Origin: Anaeromyxobacter sp. Fw109-5 | GTDB taxonomy: Bacteria; Myxococcota; Myxococcia; Myxococcales; Anaeromyxobacteraceae | DNA length: 64,000 bases | Assembly (NCBI RefSeq): GCF_000017505.1 | Contig: NC_009675.1 | Span: 1,116,001 to 1,180,000, forward strand | Direction: 5' to 3' | Shown here: positions 63,835 through 64,000 of the stretch, in pieces | How the letters are laid out: each line of letters starts with the position of its first letter | How positions within the stretch are numbered: the first letter of the stretch is position 1 | Position numbers and translations under genes: made by a program | The notes under the pieces: generated by a model | Told to the model about the DNA's origin: nothing | The model's input: only the letters and a program-made list of their open reading frames with translations | The model's database searches: none

Positions 63835-64000
63835 CTACGCCCTCGCGACCGCGTTCCAGAACGCCTCGAACCCGGCGGCGCTGTACCGCTCCGCCCGCTT
63901 CGGCTCCCGGGCGATGAAGTCCATGGTCGTCTCCGCGAGCGACCCCATGATCGCCGCGGCGAACGCCGGCGGATGATCGCGGAGCGCGCCGTGGGCCGTG
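63835..64000 (-). CDS. TetR-family regulator, C-terminal end (partial)
   Basis: The last 54 residues of a protein running in from beyond the window edge, ending at TAG 63835-63837. The sequence reads HGALRDHPPAFAAAIMGSLA, then TTMDFIAREPKRAERYSAAG and FEAFWNAVARA. This is like the C-terminal ligand domain of TetR regulators. It lies 19 bp upstream of the MBL-fold gene on the same strand, so they may form one transcript. Only the C-terminus is visible, so the family call is moderate. Confidence 0.5.
   Translation of the reverse strand, partial: TAHGALRDHPPAFAAAIMGSLAETTMDFIAREPKRAERYSAAGFEAFWNAVARA

Overview
The window comes from a very GC-rich (roughly 70-75% by eye) Gram-negative chromosome. 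The mix of genes (RtcB/archease, Ku with a LigD-type polymerase, lpxC, a multiheme c-type cytochrome, NtrC-type two-component regulators, DUF222-style HNH endonucleases, SIMPL, DUF255) fits the Myxococcota, most likely an Anaeromyxobacter relative. This assignment is inference from gene content and composition; no rRNA or tRNA gene was seen. Apart from the two window edges, all genes appear chromosomal, and no transposase, prophage module or CRISPR array was recognised.

Layout. 1-6300: the end of cydB, a threonine aldolase, a DUF255 thioredoxin-like protein, and the RNA-repair pair archease-rtcB with a 72-residue ORF downstream. 6345-13042: transporters (MATE, Kup potassium uptake, two MFS proteins), with a long GACCNC hexamer array between the MFS genes. 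13096-17757: the Holliday-junction genes ruvC-ruvA and, separated by a decayed HNH endonuclease gene and a small lipoprotein gene, ruvB. 17758-19850: an intact second HNH gene bracketed by two more GACCNC arrays. 19891-22350: rhomboid protease, lpxC and palindromic intergenic DNA. 22351-29405: small stress or envelope genes, the bacterial NHEJ pair ku-ligD(polymerase), a STAS protein, a CoA-transferase and a TSUP exporter. 29475-32405: receiver protein, SIMPL protein and a phosphoribosyltransferase-hydrolase fusion.

32655-46843 is the most coherent block: a CopB-type P-ATPase, then a sensor kinase and sigma-54 activator operon, a DUF2269-like membrane protein, a TetR-hydrolase pair, an outer-membrane beta-barrel protein, TolC, and an RND pump (adaptor plus permease). 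Four copies of a palindrome GCTCA-N5-TGAGC, each continuing into GAT(C/T)-like sequence, lie before the kinase operon, the membrane protein, the barrel protein and the RND operon. Each is followed 71-97 bases later by a sigma-54 -24/-12-like element. I read this as a self-contained regulon: the kinase senses an envelope or toxic signal, the NtrC-type regulator binds the palindromes, and sigma-54 RNA polymerase transcribes the efflux genes.

46840-64000: a MocR regulator divergent from a small membrane protein and an unusual DUF2917-histidine kinase fusion (a paralogue of the first kinase), an LTA-synthase-like sulfatase-fold enzyme, a tandem Usp protein, a PQQ-type sugar dehydrogenase, a triheme cytochrome, a 1019-residue membrane-spermidine-synthase-like fusion, a GAF/PAS kinase, a flavin reductase, a lone HATPase protein, a NifX-like protein, a UBP zinc finger, an MBL-fold hydrolase and the end of a TetR regulator.
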